Shown one piece after another: positions 21,628 to 35,835 of a stretch of 64,000 nt of DNA. Source of the DNA: Oikopleura dioica (Eukaryota > Chordata > Appendicularia > Copelata > Oikopleuridae). The stretch covers positions 10,540,501 through 10,604,500 of the forward strand of contig OU015569.1 in assembly GCA_907165135.1 (NCBI GenBank), in the 5' to 3' direction. The position numbers and the translations under genes were made by a program. The notes under the pieces were generated by a model, which was not told the DNA's origin, ran no database searches, and saw nothing but the letters and a program-made list of their open reading frames with translations. Numbering within the stretch: the first letter of the stretch is position 1; each line of letters begins with the position of its first letter.

Positions 21628-23781
21628 ATGTTCACGCATCCAAGAATATCCACGTCTCCACATCCGCCAGATTCATACCCCAGAGGCTCCCTAAGGTGCA
21701 GTCCTTCTTCAGAGTTAATTCTGTAACTTTTGAATTCAGAATCGACGATTCCTTCTCGCCAAACTTCCCTGCGTGGGATAATCAGCCACGCAACCCGCCC
21801 AACGTAAGTTTCTTTCGACTTTTGTATTTTTCTCTAGAGCGCGGCGGAGAGACTGCTTGTTTTTCTCCCAGCCGCATTCTCTCTCTCTCTCCCGCACGCG
21901 CAAAGAAAAAGAGATAGAAGTACTAACATGGTTATCCAGTTTCTGTCGATGTCGGAGTCGGACTTTCCGGCGCTGGGGCAACGCAAGGCCGACACTTTTG
22001 CGCCCATGTCACGTGCGCCTAATAGCCCTAGCCAGCCAAGCAGACCTCACTCCATGTCCGACCACAACCAGGGCCCTGGCGTCTTAGAAGTAAGTCTTTA
22101 AATCATTTGTGGAAACACAACTGTAGAATTCTAGGCCTAGATTATCCCCTAAAGCTTTAGTTTCGCCGTTTAGTCAGAAATAGAAGCAAGTTTTGAATCG
22201 CATAAAATATCATAGTTTCCGCTGGAATCGCCCTTCCCGCCGCAACTGAACCTCCCCACGCATCGCGCCTATGTCGGCTCGTTGTCGACGAAGAACGACG
22301 AGCGGCCGAGCGAGTTCCAGCTTGACAAGAACGATTTCCCAACGCTCGACCGAGGTAACTCAAGAACCCCACAAGACTCAAGACCACACTCTATTCAAGG
22401 CGCGCCCGCCGCCGACATCAGAACCAAACTTCCGGGCAGCTCCGCTCTGGATGATGATTCCAACAGGTAAAAGACGCAAGAGCGGTTTAAATTTTGGCAA
22501 GCAAGCCACAAAGTTCTCCAAGAGGGAGATCTTCAAGATGTAAAATCTTATGTTTTAGAGGCACATTTGAAACGACTCCCTTCGACAGCCGGATGCCAGG
22601 ACTCGTCCCCGGCCTGTCCATCGAAAAAGACACTAAAGCTGATGAAAGATATCGAAATCGTTAGTGCCAACTTACCTTATCTCAATTTAATTGATGTTTA
22701 GTTGTGAATCAACGGCCCGCTGTCAATTCAGGAACGTCGATACAATACGATCCCAATACTCAAACCTTGAGTAACGTCCCCAGTTCCATGCTCGCCGATA
22801 AACACTCCTTCCTGGGTTGTACAAAGATTTTAAGAGAAGTGTTAGGAGATAAGCAACAAGCAAGAAGTTTACAAGCATTTGACCTCGATAAGGAACGGAT
22901 ACGAATAGTAACTACTAGATTCCACCTTCTTCTCAATTCTCAAATGCTCAGTTTTCGTTCGTCAAGAAATTCTTTGTATCCGAATTCGAGAATCTAACAG
23001 ATATGGGATTAGCCTTTGTGAAAGGTAACTCGAATCGTCTGATTTACCGCTTCCAGTCGCCCTTCGCGGAGATGCCCTGCCGTGTCCAGGATATCGACAT
23101 GTTCGTGCCCAACGAGTACTTAACGAACATCCACATACGCGAAAAACTCGCCGATATCAAGGTACTACTCTCTCAAAACAGCTGTACTCAAAACAGAGCA
23201 GCTTCAGACAGACAAGTACAGCGAGGAGCTTCTGTTTTGGATATTCTACTCGAACCCCAACGACCACATGCAAATGATGGCCGCCCACGAGTTGTACAAA
23301 AGATTATGGAAATATCACATCGAAGAGAAGATTTGGCTCACCCGTCCCCGCAACATTGATGTAAGTTGATACAATACTGTATTGCTTAAGTCTTCGGGTT
23401 AGCAAATGACAGCGGAGCTCCCTTTTTAGAGTAGGTCAATGCTAGAGCCTCTAGGGTAAAGTTCTAGGGAAAGTATGCCCCTAAAGTTACCATGGATAAC
23501 CGATAATAACAGCTTTGACAGTTGCTTTACTCTATATATTCAGGCGCGAGTGAAGAATCAGACGTACGAAGAAGGGACCTTCATGGTCTGGGACACTGAA
23601 AACTGGAAGAAAGTAGCTAGAGACTTGAAAGTCGAGTACTCGAAACTGCACCCGTCCGAATACCCCCCTGTAAGTGCCCATTAGACCGATCATCCTCTGA
23701 CTGTATTTCTTTGTTTTACAGGCACAGCACAGACCAACGTACGCCGAGCCGTCCTTAGGCTCCATCGCCAGGCCACTTTGA
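21628..23781 (+). CDS. CNOT2: CCR4-NOT complex subunit 2
   Basis: Scaffold subunit of the CCR4-NOT deadenylase, controlling mRNA decay. The start ATG at 21628 follows a purine-rich leader. The N-terminal exons contain ESDFPALGQRK and KNDFPTLDRG, the short motifs that dock NOT1. The C-terminal NOT-box is clear: FAEMPCRVQDIDMFVPNEYL, TNIHIREKLADIK, SEELLFWIFYSNPNDHMQ, MAAHELYKRLWKYHIEEK, WLTRP and EEGTFMVWDTENWKKVARDL. Exons include 21628-21695, 21740-21803, 21940-22089, 22216-22466, 22559-22659 and from 22702 onwards; the exon limits around 22800-23000 (a region with low similarity) are uncertain. Stop at 23781. Confidence 0.9.
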
Positions 23782-25160
23782 CGAGGATCACTTTTGAATA
23801 TTTTTCAATTCTTCTAAAAGTATTGCTACTAAACAAGCCGTTTTTTCGTCAAAACAAAAAAACAAATAATGTTGTTCCTGTGCAAATGCAACCCTTTCTT
23901 CTACGCGACTTTTCACCTGTAGCCTCTTAAAACTGGCTACTTCCAGTTCTTTTTGTTTAAATCGTAACAAACTCAAAAGTTGTTTCTCTTTTGGCCATTT
24001 CTCTAAGTTCAAGAAAAAACGCTCATCCTCCCTACAGAGTGAGCATGTACCTAAAAAGTAACAAGCCGAGCAGCAGAAAGAAGTCTAGAGTCTCACAAAA
24101 AATTTAAATTCCTCTTTTCTCATCATTTGGAACGAACGATCATGATTCATGACGCTCTAGAACTCTTTCTGCTCGGCTGTTTCACTGACCACTGTGCCCT
24201 AAGTATAACAACTAGAAGCCCTCTTTCCTCCAAATTATTCCAAATTTCGGTAAATTTTTATCTTTTACCCTGGATTTTACAATTTGCATTCGATTCTCGT
24301 CGCCTAATTTAAGTAACAACAATGTTTTTTTATAAAAAAACTCCCTTCAATTAAAAATAAGAACCGAAAATTTAATACTACAAAAAATATACACACACAC
24401 TTACACTTGAATAGCTGTCTCATCAACTCTCAACCCTAGAAAGACAACAAACAAACAAAAAAAGACGCCCACTCGTTTTTCTTCGGTGTGTTTTTTTATC
24501 AACTGCCAAGCAACTGCCGCTTTCCTTCTTTCTCGTATTTGAAATTTCTGAAAATGTGCGCTTCCGTGCGAGATTTTGCTAGATTTTTCTAACCGGCGCG
24601 CAGACAAGAGCTTCAGTCACTCTCTCTGTAGTAGAGCTGGTCCCTTAATTCTGCCAGAGCTTTGCAAGAGTCGCCACCTTTTTTGACTTCAATACATCAT
24701 GAAAACATATTCCATCACGATCTTGAAAGGGTTAAATGATTGTTAAAACATGACGCAGTTCAAGTTGAAAGTCTCCACTAAATCTTATCAATTTTTCGAA
24801 TTCTAAATTAATTAAAAATATTTAAAAACTGGAGCTACTTTCGTGCTCCAAATTTGAACTATGAGCTAAGTTAAACTTATCCTTTTATTTCAATTCTAAA
24901 ATTCGAGCTCTTCAATACTTTGATGGAAATTTGGTTCTCTGAAATTACGATCCGCACGTTACGACTGAAAATTCTTACAAAAAATACTTTTTACAAAACA
25001 AAAAAATAACTGGACAGAGTGTTCCGGCACTCGTGACAATCCGTGTTTTATTCTTCTGTTATTTGCATTTTTGTTGTTCTATTCGTAAAATGATAAAAAA
25101 GACGAACTTCAACATATATCACAAAACAGCCAAATAAATTCAACATACAAATTCAGCAAG
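23782..25160. other. Intergenic region
   Basis: About 1.4 kb between CNOT2 and ELP1, both on the plus strand. Rich in A- and T-runs. Frames at 23788-24012 (-), 24127-24312 (+) and 24401-24607 (-) have no recognisable similarity. No tRNA or other RNA gene was recognised. Likely the CNOT2 3' UTR followed by the ELP1 promoter. Confidence 0.3.
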
Positions 25161-28100
25161 ATGAGATCGCTAAGATTATGTCGTTTATGCGTTAACAAAC
25201 TACCGGAACTAGAAAAGGAAAGCATCACAAAAATTATATCATCAGATCAGAATGTGGCCATTGCAACCACCGAAGGAAGGTGTAAGTCATAAGTTCCGGT
25301 TGTGGAAGATTGTTATTAGCCAGAGCTCTGATAATGCTTTAGTATTTATGTCTGACAATGGCGGGGCAGAATTCGAAGAAATACCCACAGGAGATCCCAG
25401 TGGCATTGTAGACATCCACTTTTTGTTCGACGGGTCGCTTTGGGTAGCGAATGAAATGGGCCAAGTGTTCACAGTGAACGGCGTGGATAGACGATTCGAG
25501 GAGATCGGTTTTCAAGAGACGGGCATCAGTGCAGCCAGATGGTCACCAGATGGCGAGTTGTTGGTCATTATTAGTCTTCCTTTGGAGAATGAAGACGCGC
25601 TGCAAGTACTGACAGCAGACTTTGAGCCAATTGCCGTACAAGCAGCAGTTACTACTCAGCCAGGGGAGCAGGTCATGGTTAATGTTGGCTGGGGCTCGCG
25701 CTCGACCCAGTTCATGGGACAAGCGGGGAAGGAATCGCGCGAAATTGAGCTGAAAGCAGCGACAAAGCTGAGCGACCGAGACAATCTTCAAATCGGGTTG
25801 TGCTGGCGAGGCGATGCTGAGCTCTTCTGTACATCCGTTCCTTGTTCTTCCGGGCGCCGCACGCGAATCTACAACCGGGAAGGCGTCCATCTTTCTACCA
25901 CGGATTCGCCTTCGATATTCCTCGGTCCGATTTCCTGGCGCGCATCTAGCTTGCTTTCTACAGTTGCCGAGTCTATATCCGGACAACTGATCGTCGCGCA
26001 AATCGAACGAAACGGACTTGAGCATGGCCAAATCGACTTAATCCTCCAAGATCAACCAGTCACGAAAATCGCTTGGAACGCATCAGGCGTCCTCCTTCTC
26101 GTCCAGTACTCTGATTACTTCGAGCTGTGGCGTCAAGAAAATTACCACTGGTATCGACAAGTTCTTCAAAAAATCAATAACGATGGTACAACTTTCATCT
26201 TCTGGGATGACTGCGATGCCAATATTCTGCATGTATCTTCCGGTGGAATTCTCAGCAAATATCACATCGAAGCATTCGTTAACGTTTACCAAAGCTCCAA
26301 AATACTCGTTGCTGATGGAAAATTTAACAATTTCACAGATTACGAAAAAGCGATCATCCCCCCGCCAATGTTTCAGTCTCAGTTTGACTCGTTACGTTCA
26401 AAACCCGCCGTAGTTACAGAAGATGGAGCGCTTATCGTGACGGATAAAGCGATCGTTAATGCACAAGATCAGTCTACTGTGATGGAAGGGGAGTTTTCTG
26501 ATGTGAACCAGATATTCGCTCTAGGAAAGAAGGCTGTTTTCTTGGTTCATGATACATTGGAGGGAAGTGAACTTGAATACGTTACGCCGGAGACGTCCAT
26601 CAGGGAGAAGACCTTAATTCAGCCATGTTGGATCACTCATTTCGCTCGAGTCAACGACAATACATTTTTTGTCTCCATGCTCAATCAAGAAGGAGACTAC
26701 GAGCTAGTCAAAGTTCAAGTAGAAAAGGGAGGACTGCATTACACTCCTTTGGATATAACTCCTTCCACTCATATGTATCGAAGTCTTTTTTGTTCCCAAG
26801 GAGAGCCAGTTTATATCTGCAAGAATCAACCATATTTTGGCTGTGATAAACTTCCACTGAAGAACGGAGAAACAGTTTTGTCCCTAGCAGCGAACGACGA
26901 GTTTATCGCGGCAACGACGACGTGCCACGAGCTCTTGATCTGGGATCTTTCAAAAGCCGGTCAAGCAAAAGGAGCCGCTGGAATCCAAAGCTGGCAGCCT
27001 GTGCGCCGTGGATGCGAGCGTGGAGCTAGTATCGTCACCCTCTTCGGCACCAAGGTCGTCTTGCAAATGCCAAGAGGGAATATTGAAACCGTCGAGCCAA
27101 GAGCGATGCTTTTCAAGCAATTAGGATCACTTTTGGATAATGAAAAGGTTGAATGGAAACAGCTATTCAAGATGTGCAGAAGGCAACGAGTCAATCTTAA
27201 CCTCCTCGTTGATCATTCAGGTGATTTTTCAACTTGTGTTCATTTTTCGATCGATTTTCTAAGGATACAAGAAGTTCCCAGCAAGCGAATTCTTCATCGA
27301 GTTACTTCCTAAGACAGCTGGAAAAAATGAAGTCGATGCGTTCCTCAATTTCATTTACGAACTAAGCGAGCAGAACTGCACCCATCCCGGAGGCCTGTAC
27401 CACGAAATTTATAGAGAGCGTTCAGAAAGGTCGCCAAAGGAGGCTGAAAAAGTTAAGCTCATTTGCAACACAATCGCCGAAAAAGCACGAGAAGATGGAG
27501 AAAGACTTTCGCTCTTTTTGAAGATCTATCTGCATTGTCGATTGAAGGTGGTGGGAATGGAGAAGACCTTGGTAGCAATGGCAGAGCTTCGGCAGCAGAA
27601 ACAGGTCCCAGTGGAGAAGCTATCGGAAGGAATCAAGTTCTTAGCAATCATGCAACAAGGTTATTTTCCATTTGATAAACGCTTTCACTTACTTTACGAC
27701 TAAGGTGACCATGATTTGTATCATTTCTCGCTGAAGACATTCGACCTTGAGCTGGCGCTAATTGCCGCCCAAGCGATAGAACTCGACCCGAAAGAGTATC
27801 TGGCCAATCTCAATAAATTAGACAAGCTTGAAGCCAATTTCCGCAAATATGTGATCCTCGATCAATTAGAATGCTACTCCGAAGCGCTCCTTCAATTAAT
27901 CCACTTGCACAACTTAAAAGATGATGTCGAGCGAAATATTCCCACGGTAGAAGACTACGTCAATAAGCATAATTTGTTCAACTTCGTTATTCGCCTCCCA
28001 AATCTATCAAAACAATTCAAAAAAGACGTCTGTCGAGCATGGGCCGACAAAATGAAGGATAGCAGTCATGATTTGCAGGCAGCAATTCTGTATAAACAGA

Positions 28101-29413
28101 GCGGAGATGAGGCTCTAAGGAAATGGTGAAGCACGACGACTAGGTAATTTTCGGGATCAGGCTTGAGGATTTTAACTTCTTGCTCTTCTTAGAAAGTCTT
28201 AGGGCCTAAGTTCTTAGGCTACGATATCATCCAATTAACAGAAGCAAAAATATCTGAAATGCTAAATAATTCCGAAAGTCCGTCTTCACCAGAATTAAAG
28301 TTCAACTCTTTTCTCGAAGCGCCAGCGATGGCGTTTAGCTTCTGACCAGAAGGCGCTACGAAGCGATTTCGACGAGCGTCTGGCCTCCATCCCGACGCAA
28401 GACGCGGGCCATGCCTCCTGGGGAGTCAACAGAGACCCCGAAGAGTCCGTCCGTTTGTTTGTTGAAGCAAACCAGTTTGAGGTGAGTGTCATCGCTTTTC
28501 GCACTTTGAATTGTGTGTGATGTCAAATTTGACGACTAAAAAGCTGATAAACTCAAGTTCTTTATTCAAGAACGCGCTGATGGTCTGCAACTCGACTGGC
28601 CGCGCCGACTTGTTACAAACAGACATACAGCCAGCTGTCAAATCCCACGCTCTGTCGATTCTAGAGCAGTTGAAAGAAATTGTCAAGGCTTGGTCAGAGA
28701 GACTTTTGAGGTTAGAAGAATGCAAAGCGAATCAACTCAGGAAAATTCAAATAATGAACGAGGGTTACGACGAGGACCAGGTAAAAGAACCATCTTCTTT
28801 TACTGTCGGTAAAAAACAAAATAAGGGAGACTTCGATGATTTGGTTTCGGACTTGGGAAGTGTTCGGACAGGCAGCTCTAGGGTGTCCCGAAGTTCAAGG
28901 TCGACGGCAAAGAGTGCCAAATCGAGGAGAAAGAATGAAAGAAAAAAGTTTTCGACAAGAAAGGGATCGCCAACGGAGCATTTGGGCTTGCTAGAAGAGG
29001 CCAAGTGAGTAGAAACTACCGAATCTGCCTTTTTCATTAAAAAACGAAACGAAGTTCAATATCCCTTCATCTTTAGATCATCTGTTGGCAAGTTTCAAAA
29101 GATCGTCGATGAGTTGGGAAGCTTTTTCGTTGTGCTTGGTTACTGTGGAGAATTTATCCTCGGAGCAGAAATTCAAGATCTCGTGAAGAGATTTATCAAT
29201 GATTTGGAGCATGAGATCCACAAGATTTGGTACATTTTCTTCTAACGCATTGATTGTTGAAATGTTCTTTTATCTAGGCCTCGGGACGATGAAGGTTTGG
29301 TGCTGTTGGAGAACTTCCAAAAAGAAGGCACTTTGAGGGATTTGAGAGACTTGAGCGTTCTCGCTCCGCCGGAGATTCCAAAGCGATTCCATAACTTTTC
29401 CATTTTTGACTGA
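25161..29413 (+). CDS. ELP1: Elongator complex protein 1
   Basis: Largest subunit of Elongator, which modifies wobble uridines of tRNA. Exon 1 is 25161-25279 and the main WD40 exon is 25320-27220. Diagnostic segments: FGRVSxG-like propeller strands, ASIVTLFGTKVVLQMPRGN, QRVNLNLLVDH, FDLELALIAAQAIELDPKEY, RSSRSTAKSAKSRRKNERKK followed by KGSPTEHLGLLEEAK, and the C-terminal PPEIPKRFHNFSIFD, all in the order found in animal ELP1. Between about 28125 and 28480 the frame breaks after EALRKW; a missing A in the AAA run near 28121 plus an intron to about 28316 would restore similarity, but this is not certain. The 45-base segment 28781-28825 is either an intron or in-frame coding sequence. Confidence 0.92.
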
Positions 29414-29473
29414 GAATCACTTTTCCGGCGTTAAATTATATTTTCTCATCGTTTATCTCTTATAGAATATAGA

Positions 29474-29948
29474 ATGTCGAAAGGAACGAAAAGAGGTTGT
29501 CTATTCTGTGGAATTATTGCGGGAACAGAGCCCGGAAGAATACGAGCAAGCCGGGAGTTGTATACAGTTATCGACGATCTTTGTATGTACCGAGTGAATG
29601 CTTGAAATAAAAATGTTTTCGGTAGATCCAGATCACAATCACACACTCGCCCTGCCCAACAAGCACATCGAGAACGCCTCGATTTTGACGAAAGAACACA
29701 TTCCACTTCTTCTTGAGATGGCGGAAGCGTCGCTTGATGTCCTCCGAGCCACGTACGGGACCGCTCTCGATGAATCCCAAGTCGTCATGGGTTACCACTG
29801 GCCACCCTTTAACTCCCAGTCCCACTTGCATCTCCACTTGCTTTATCCTTACAGCGAATTTTCTTTTCTTTACAAACTGCGCTTCCTACCTCGCTCTCCT
29901 TGGTTCATTAGACATTCAGATCTGATATCCCGTCTTCAAAAAAGCTAG
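29474..29948 (+). CDS. HINT3: HIT-family nucleotide hydrolase, HINT3-like
   Basis: Exons 29474-29582 and 29626-29948 give 143 residues. It opens with the zinc/fold segment KGTKRGCLFCGIIAGTEPG and carries LALPNKHIENAS and the catalytic histidine triad SQSHLHLHLLYPYS (HxHxH followed by a hydrophobic residue). The tail FLYKLRFLPRSPWFI resembles HINT3 rather than HINT1, so an adenosine phosphoramidase or related hydrolase is expected. The start lies 60 bases after the ELP1 stop, and the short gap contains two AG acceptor candidates (TTATAG, ATATAG), as expected for a downstream gene of a trans-spliced operon. Confidence 0.88.
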
Positions 29949-30285
29949 CAATCAAAAATTTCGAGAAAAGAATCAACTTTACCCTAACCGAAAAACAAAA
30001 TATCCTTTATTCTTCACAGTAAGGGTTAATTAATTAACCCGTGCGCGCATATCAATCAAAAGTTGATAATTGTGCGCGCATGGGTTAAAATAAAAATGAG
30101 CCTATTTTTACAGAATAACCCTATCGTTAAAAACAAGCCCTAGAATCTATCTATCTTTCAACTGTACTATACGTCTCTTTTGGTTACCGGATCATCTTTC
30201 TGTAAAAAAAACAGCATGAGCGTCAGATTTGACGCTCGAGTGATTTGAGAATTGTTTCCGCTCAATTTAAAATCGACTTCTTCAG
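29949..30285. other. Spacer with an inverted repeat
   Basis: Between HINT3 and SEH1. Includes the GC-containing hairpin at 30034-30087 listed separately, and a ctTCTTCAG acceptor directly before the SEH1 start codon. Confidence 0.4.
30034..30087. repeat. Imperfect inverted repeat (hairpin)
   Basis: The left arm TTAACCCGTGCGCGCA is mirrored by the right arm TGCGCGCATGGGTTAA. An inner stem (ATCAA / TTGAT) lies around a short loop, so the total span is about 54 bases. It lies about 85 bases after the HINT3 stop. It may be a small foldback element or a 3'-end structure; the sequence does not tell which. Confidence 0.6.
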
Positions 30286-32579
30286 ATGAGAAATGATAGC
30301 GGCTTGAAGCTACGTGAAACTGCAGACGATTTGATTTTGGATATTCAGTTCGACCATTATGGCACTTCTTATGCCACTGCCTCCGCCGACCACTACCTCA
30401 GAGTAAGAAGCCAGCACTAAACCTTATCTTCCCAAAGCCTGAGGGTTCTGTAGTGTAGAGAAGGATGCTTCAATTTTTCCAAGCATAAGGCGGTTTCCAA
30501 TGGCCATAAGCCCTTTTGTTTGCCCGGGCAATAACTTATCAGAATGACTATTTGAATTGTTTGAGCATTATAACTGAGTCATTTCCCGTCATTATGGCGG
30601 TTTTTAGCATCTTTGGGAGCTTTTTTGGCCGCGGGCCACGGCGAATTTCGTGGCCACGCCAATCAGACGAACCTCTCAGCCTATTTTTCCTCTGACTCTT
30701 CCTCTAATTTTGACATTGCACTTATTGAAATAGTGACTCACTCGCCCGAGATCTACTCATGCAAAGATTGCCTTACCTTTTACTCCTACATCGGCCCGGG
30801 CTAGACGCGTCAGAGAGCTCCCTTTCCGACTAACAGACAAGACGTTTAATTATGCAAAAAGAATAGGAAGAACTAGAGGTTGAGAACAAGGAAAAATGAA
30901 TACTTGAGTTCGTTTCTTCAAGGCATAAAACACACTAACGATTTGATTCGATTCTGTCACTTTTCTGGTAAATTTCTCCCTCAGAAGACGTTCTATAGAA
31001 CTTAATCTGACTTAATTTCAAAAAGAAATATGCTACTTTTATGTTCTTTATCGAACAGTTCCTCCATCAGCATTTGTTTCAGATCTACAAGAAAGACCAA
31101 AATGGCCAGTACGTCTTTACCGCGGGTTGGATGGCCCATTCAGCAGCGATCTGGCACCTCGATTGGGCCCATCCCCGCCACGGCACCGTCCTAGCAAGTT
31201 GCTCCTTCGACAAGCAAGTGAAATTCTGGCTGCCCCCTGCAATGATCCGAAGCGCTTCTGGTAATTCCATTTTATTGACGCTGACATTCAATTTTCCGCT
31301 CTTGAAGAAGCAAAGAAGTCAACGGATTGGGTTTGCTTTGACTCGCACGGGGTTGATAAGCGAGGCTCGGTCACAGACGTTCGTTTCTCGCCAGAGTGGT
31401 TCATGGCCGATCACGGAGAGCCGAATCCCAAAAGCGGATCCAAAGTCTACGTCGCTTGCTGCACTTCTGACGGACAGGTTAGATAAGAAGAGAATCCCTA
31501 CTCCGTAAAATCATCAATTTGAGACTTTCCCTTGCTCCCCCTTTTAGTAAGAGAAAAAAGATTCATCCGGGCTGAAAATGACTAATTAATTTATATTTGC
31601 TTCTCATCTAAAATCATTTTTAATGACGGCACGGGGCGCGAAATAATCGCAATGAACAATGAGCTTTTTCTCTCTTCAGTGAAGCTGTTTCTTTAGTGAC
31701 TCAGCCACGGAACAGACAACTCTTATTCACCACTGGCTTCCTCTTTTATTCCTTCTGTTTCTTAAGCTTTTCTGTTTAGGCAAAAGTTTATTACGCTGAG
31801 AGCCCTGTGAACAAAAGGACCCAGTTCAAGGAGCTGCGCCCGTACATTATTATCAATAGCAACAACAGCAGCTTTCGATGCACCAGCCTCGACTGGAGCA
31901 GGGTAATTATCCCAACTCATAAATTTTTACTTGCTCCCGCTTCATGCGAAATCAAAGAAAGAGAAAGAGAGAAACTCCTCTTCTAGTTACGCAGGAAGTC
32001 GCAGTTGATTGCCATCGGTGCCGAAGTCAACGAAAAGAGCACACAGGCCCAGCAAGGAGCTGGAGCAGTGCAAGAAACTGGCAACTTTAGGCTGTACAGA
32101 TACATGCAAAAATCACCGTCGGAAATCGAAGGGGGACAAGAAGGGGAAAGAGCATGCTGGGACTTACTAGGTAAGCATCAAGCGGAGAATGATTGGTCTA
32201 AGCTTTGAACTAGAGGGAAGCTCGTATGCTCCTTGGGTCGACAAAATAGAAGGGACGATCAATTTGATCCGATTCGCGAACATCTTCGGCGGGAATAGCC
32301 ACACATGTGCAATAGCAGCCAACAACCTCGTCATTATCTCCATACATCCTGATACGTTTCAAGTGACGCCGATGCAGATCGTTCTTCCGGACGGTCTTGC
32401 ACTCGAAAAGACATGGGTTTGTACTCCTTCAAGTAGGTTAACCCCTGTAAAGTGATGTTTAGCGATTGGCTTGGGATAAATCCGGGCGCGTCTGTACCGT
32501 GCACAACGAAAGAACGCTCCAGTGGACGCGTACGTATTCCAACGACGATAAACTTTGCTGGATAGGCAAGGCGATCTAA
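30286..32579 (+). CDS. SEH1L: Nucleoporin SEH1 (WD40)
   Basis: WD40 protein shared by the Nup107-160 nuclear pore scaffold and the GATOR2 complex. Exon 1 (30286-30402) starts right after a TTCTTCAG acceptor and encodes LILDIQFDHYGTSYATASAD. After a 680-base intron, exon 2 gives FTAGWMAHSAAIWHLDWAHP and GTVLASCSFDKQVKFW, closely like SEH1 blade 2. Later exons encode GSVTDVRFSPEW, YVACCTSDGQAKVYY, RCTSLDWSR, LIAIGAE and finally RLAWDKSGRVCTVHNERTL. The stop is at 32579. The order and motifs match SEH1 rather than SEC13. The long first intron is unusual for this window and shows no evident nested gene. RAB11 follows 133 bases downstream. Confidence 0.88.
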
Positions 32580-32619
32580 CCAAGTTCATCCGTTTTAACA
32601 CCACTTCCCTTCTTCGTGA

Positions 32620-34353
<1,734 letters not shown>

Positions 34354-35835
34354 GCCCGAAGCAACCAAAAAAGGCACACACTGACGTACTGACCTCCTCT
34401 CCTCTCTCCCGCCCAGTGGGTCAGTGTCCCCAACAAAAAAAATACAAAACAAAAAATTCGATTCTCGAGGTCGCGAGTTTTCTTTTTCTGTTCATTATTA
34501 ATATTATTTACCATCTGTCAAAAACAACCAAAAGATTGTACTTCTCAGCATTCTTTCTTGACAAAAACCATTCTACAAAAAAAAAGACTATTCGATATAA
34601 CTTATTTAATAATTTCAATTTCATTCTCTTTCCTCCAGAGCAATCTCAATTATTCAATATAATAACATTCATGCACATCATCATCACCATCATATTATTC
34701 ACGATTTTCGCATCTTTCGCGCTTTCTTCAAGTTTAAGACCTTTATAGTGACCTTACAGAGTCCTTCGCATTTTTGAAAATTCTAGACAGCAGCAAAAAT
34801 ATTTCAATCAAAGCTTACTACGGCAAGACTCAATTAATCAGCCGGTAATACATTAGCTCCGGTAAATAAGCACATTTCCCTTAATTCTTTTAGAAACGGG
34901 AAGGAAAAACGACCTTACTTGTAGTGGATACTTGCGTTTTCGGGACAAGATTAAAGATTTCAAACTGCGATCCAAGAAAATATAATCCTATGATGTAATG
35001 TAATCAATTTTTAAAGGCGATCGATTTCTACTATTTTCGTCGTTATTTGACATTTTTCTGTGGATGAAGCCCCAGGGCTCGTGATTCAGAAGGCAAAAAC
35101 CAACCAACGCAGCATTCGTGTGAACTTCCTCCTTCTCCCATTTACTACTACTATTCCGCTAGTTCAAAATCAAGAGAGAAAAAAGAACAGACTCCGTTGA
35201 TTCACCAGGTCACTCTAGGCTTTCTCCCCCTTCTCTTTCATTTATTTTCTATCTCAATACATCACTTCGAGAAAACAGCTCCTCTCTCTCTCAACCTCCT
35301 TAAACATCCTTAAAATTTCCGGAAGTGCAAGTGCAATCTGTTTTTTAGATTTCATTTTTGATTAAATTTTAAAATAAACAAAAAAAGTTCATCTTTCAGT
35401 TACATCTTCCAATTAATGGGAAAAGGCTGGGTTTTGCCTTTTGTTATGGACAGGGAAAACTGATTCTAGCCGCATAAGAATTAGATAAAGTTCATTTTTT
35501 ATCGATTTCTTCCACATAGCTACTGGATTTCGCACGGGATTCATAGTAGCTATATAATGAAAATTTAGAGCAATCTTAAAAATTGGCCCTATATTGTAAA
35601 AAGCAAATTTCGCAAAAAGAGAATTGCGGTACACTGACGCGCGGGTGCTTTAACTTTAATCATCCCCCCGTTTTAAATAAATCATCGGAGTGCACTTTTC
35701 TCTCGAGTAATTGGCTGCCGACTTTTCGGGCGATGATGATGATTAACGCTTCTTTGATTTTCAGATGATTTGATACAAGAAAGATTCGATATTTGATCGC
35801 GGAAGAGAGAAATTCGGTATTCTAGAGCGAGCCAC
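34354..35835. other. Intergenic region
   Basis: About 1.5 kb of AT-rich sequence with CT-rich tracts between RAB11 and the tetraspanin gene, both plus strand. Includes the RAB11 3' UTR and presumably the tetraspanin promoter. No coding or RNA gene recognised. Confidence 0.3.

Noticed and set aside
30403..31082. Nested gene in the long first intron of SEH1
   Set aside because: A short frame at 30613-30804 exists, but it has no similarity, start context or splice partners.
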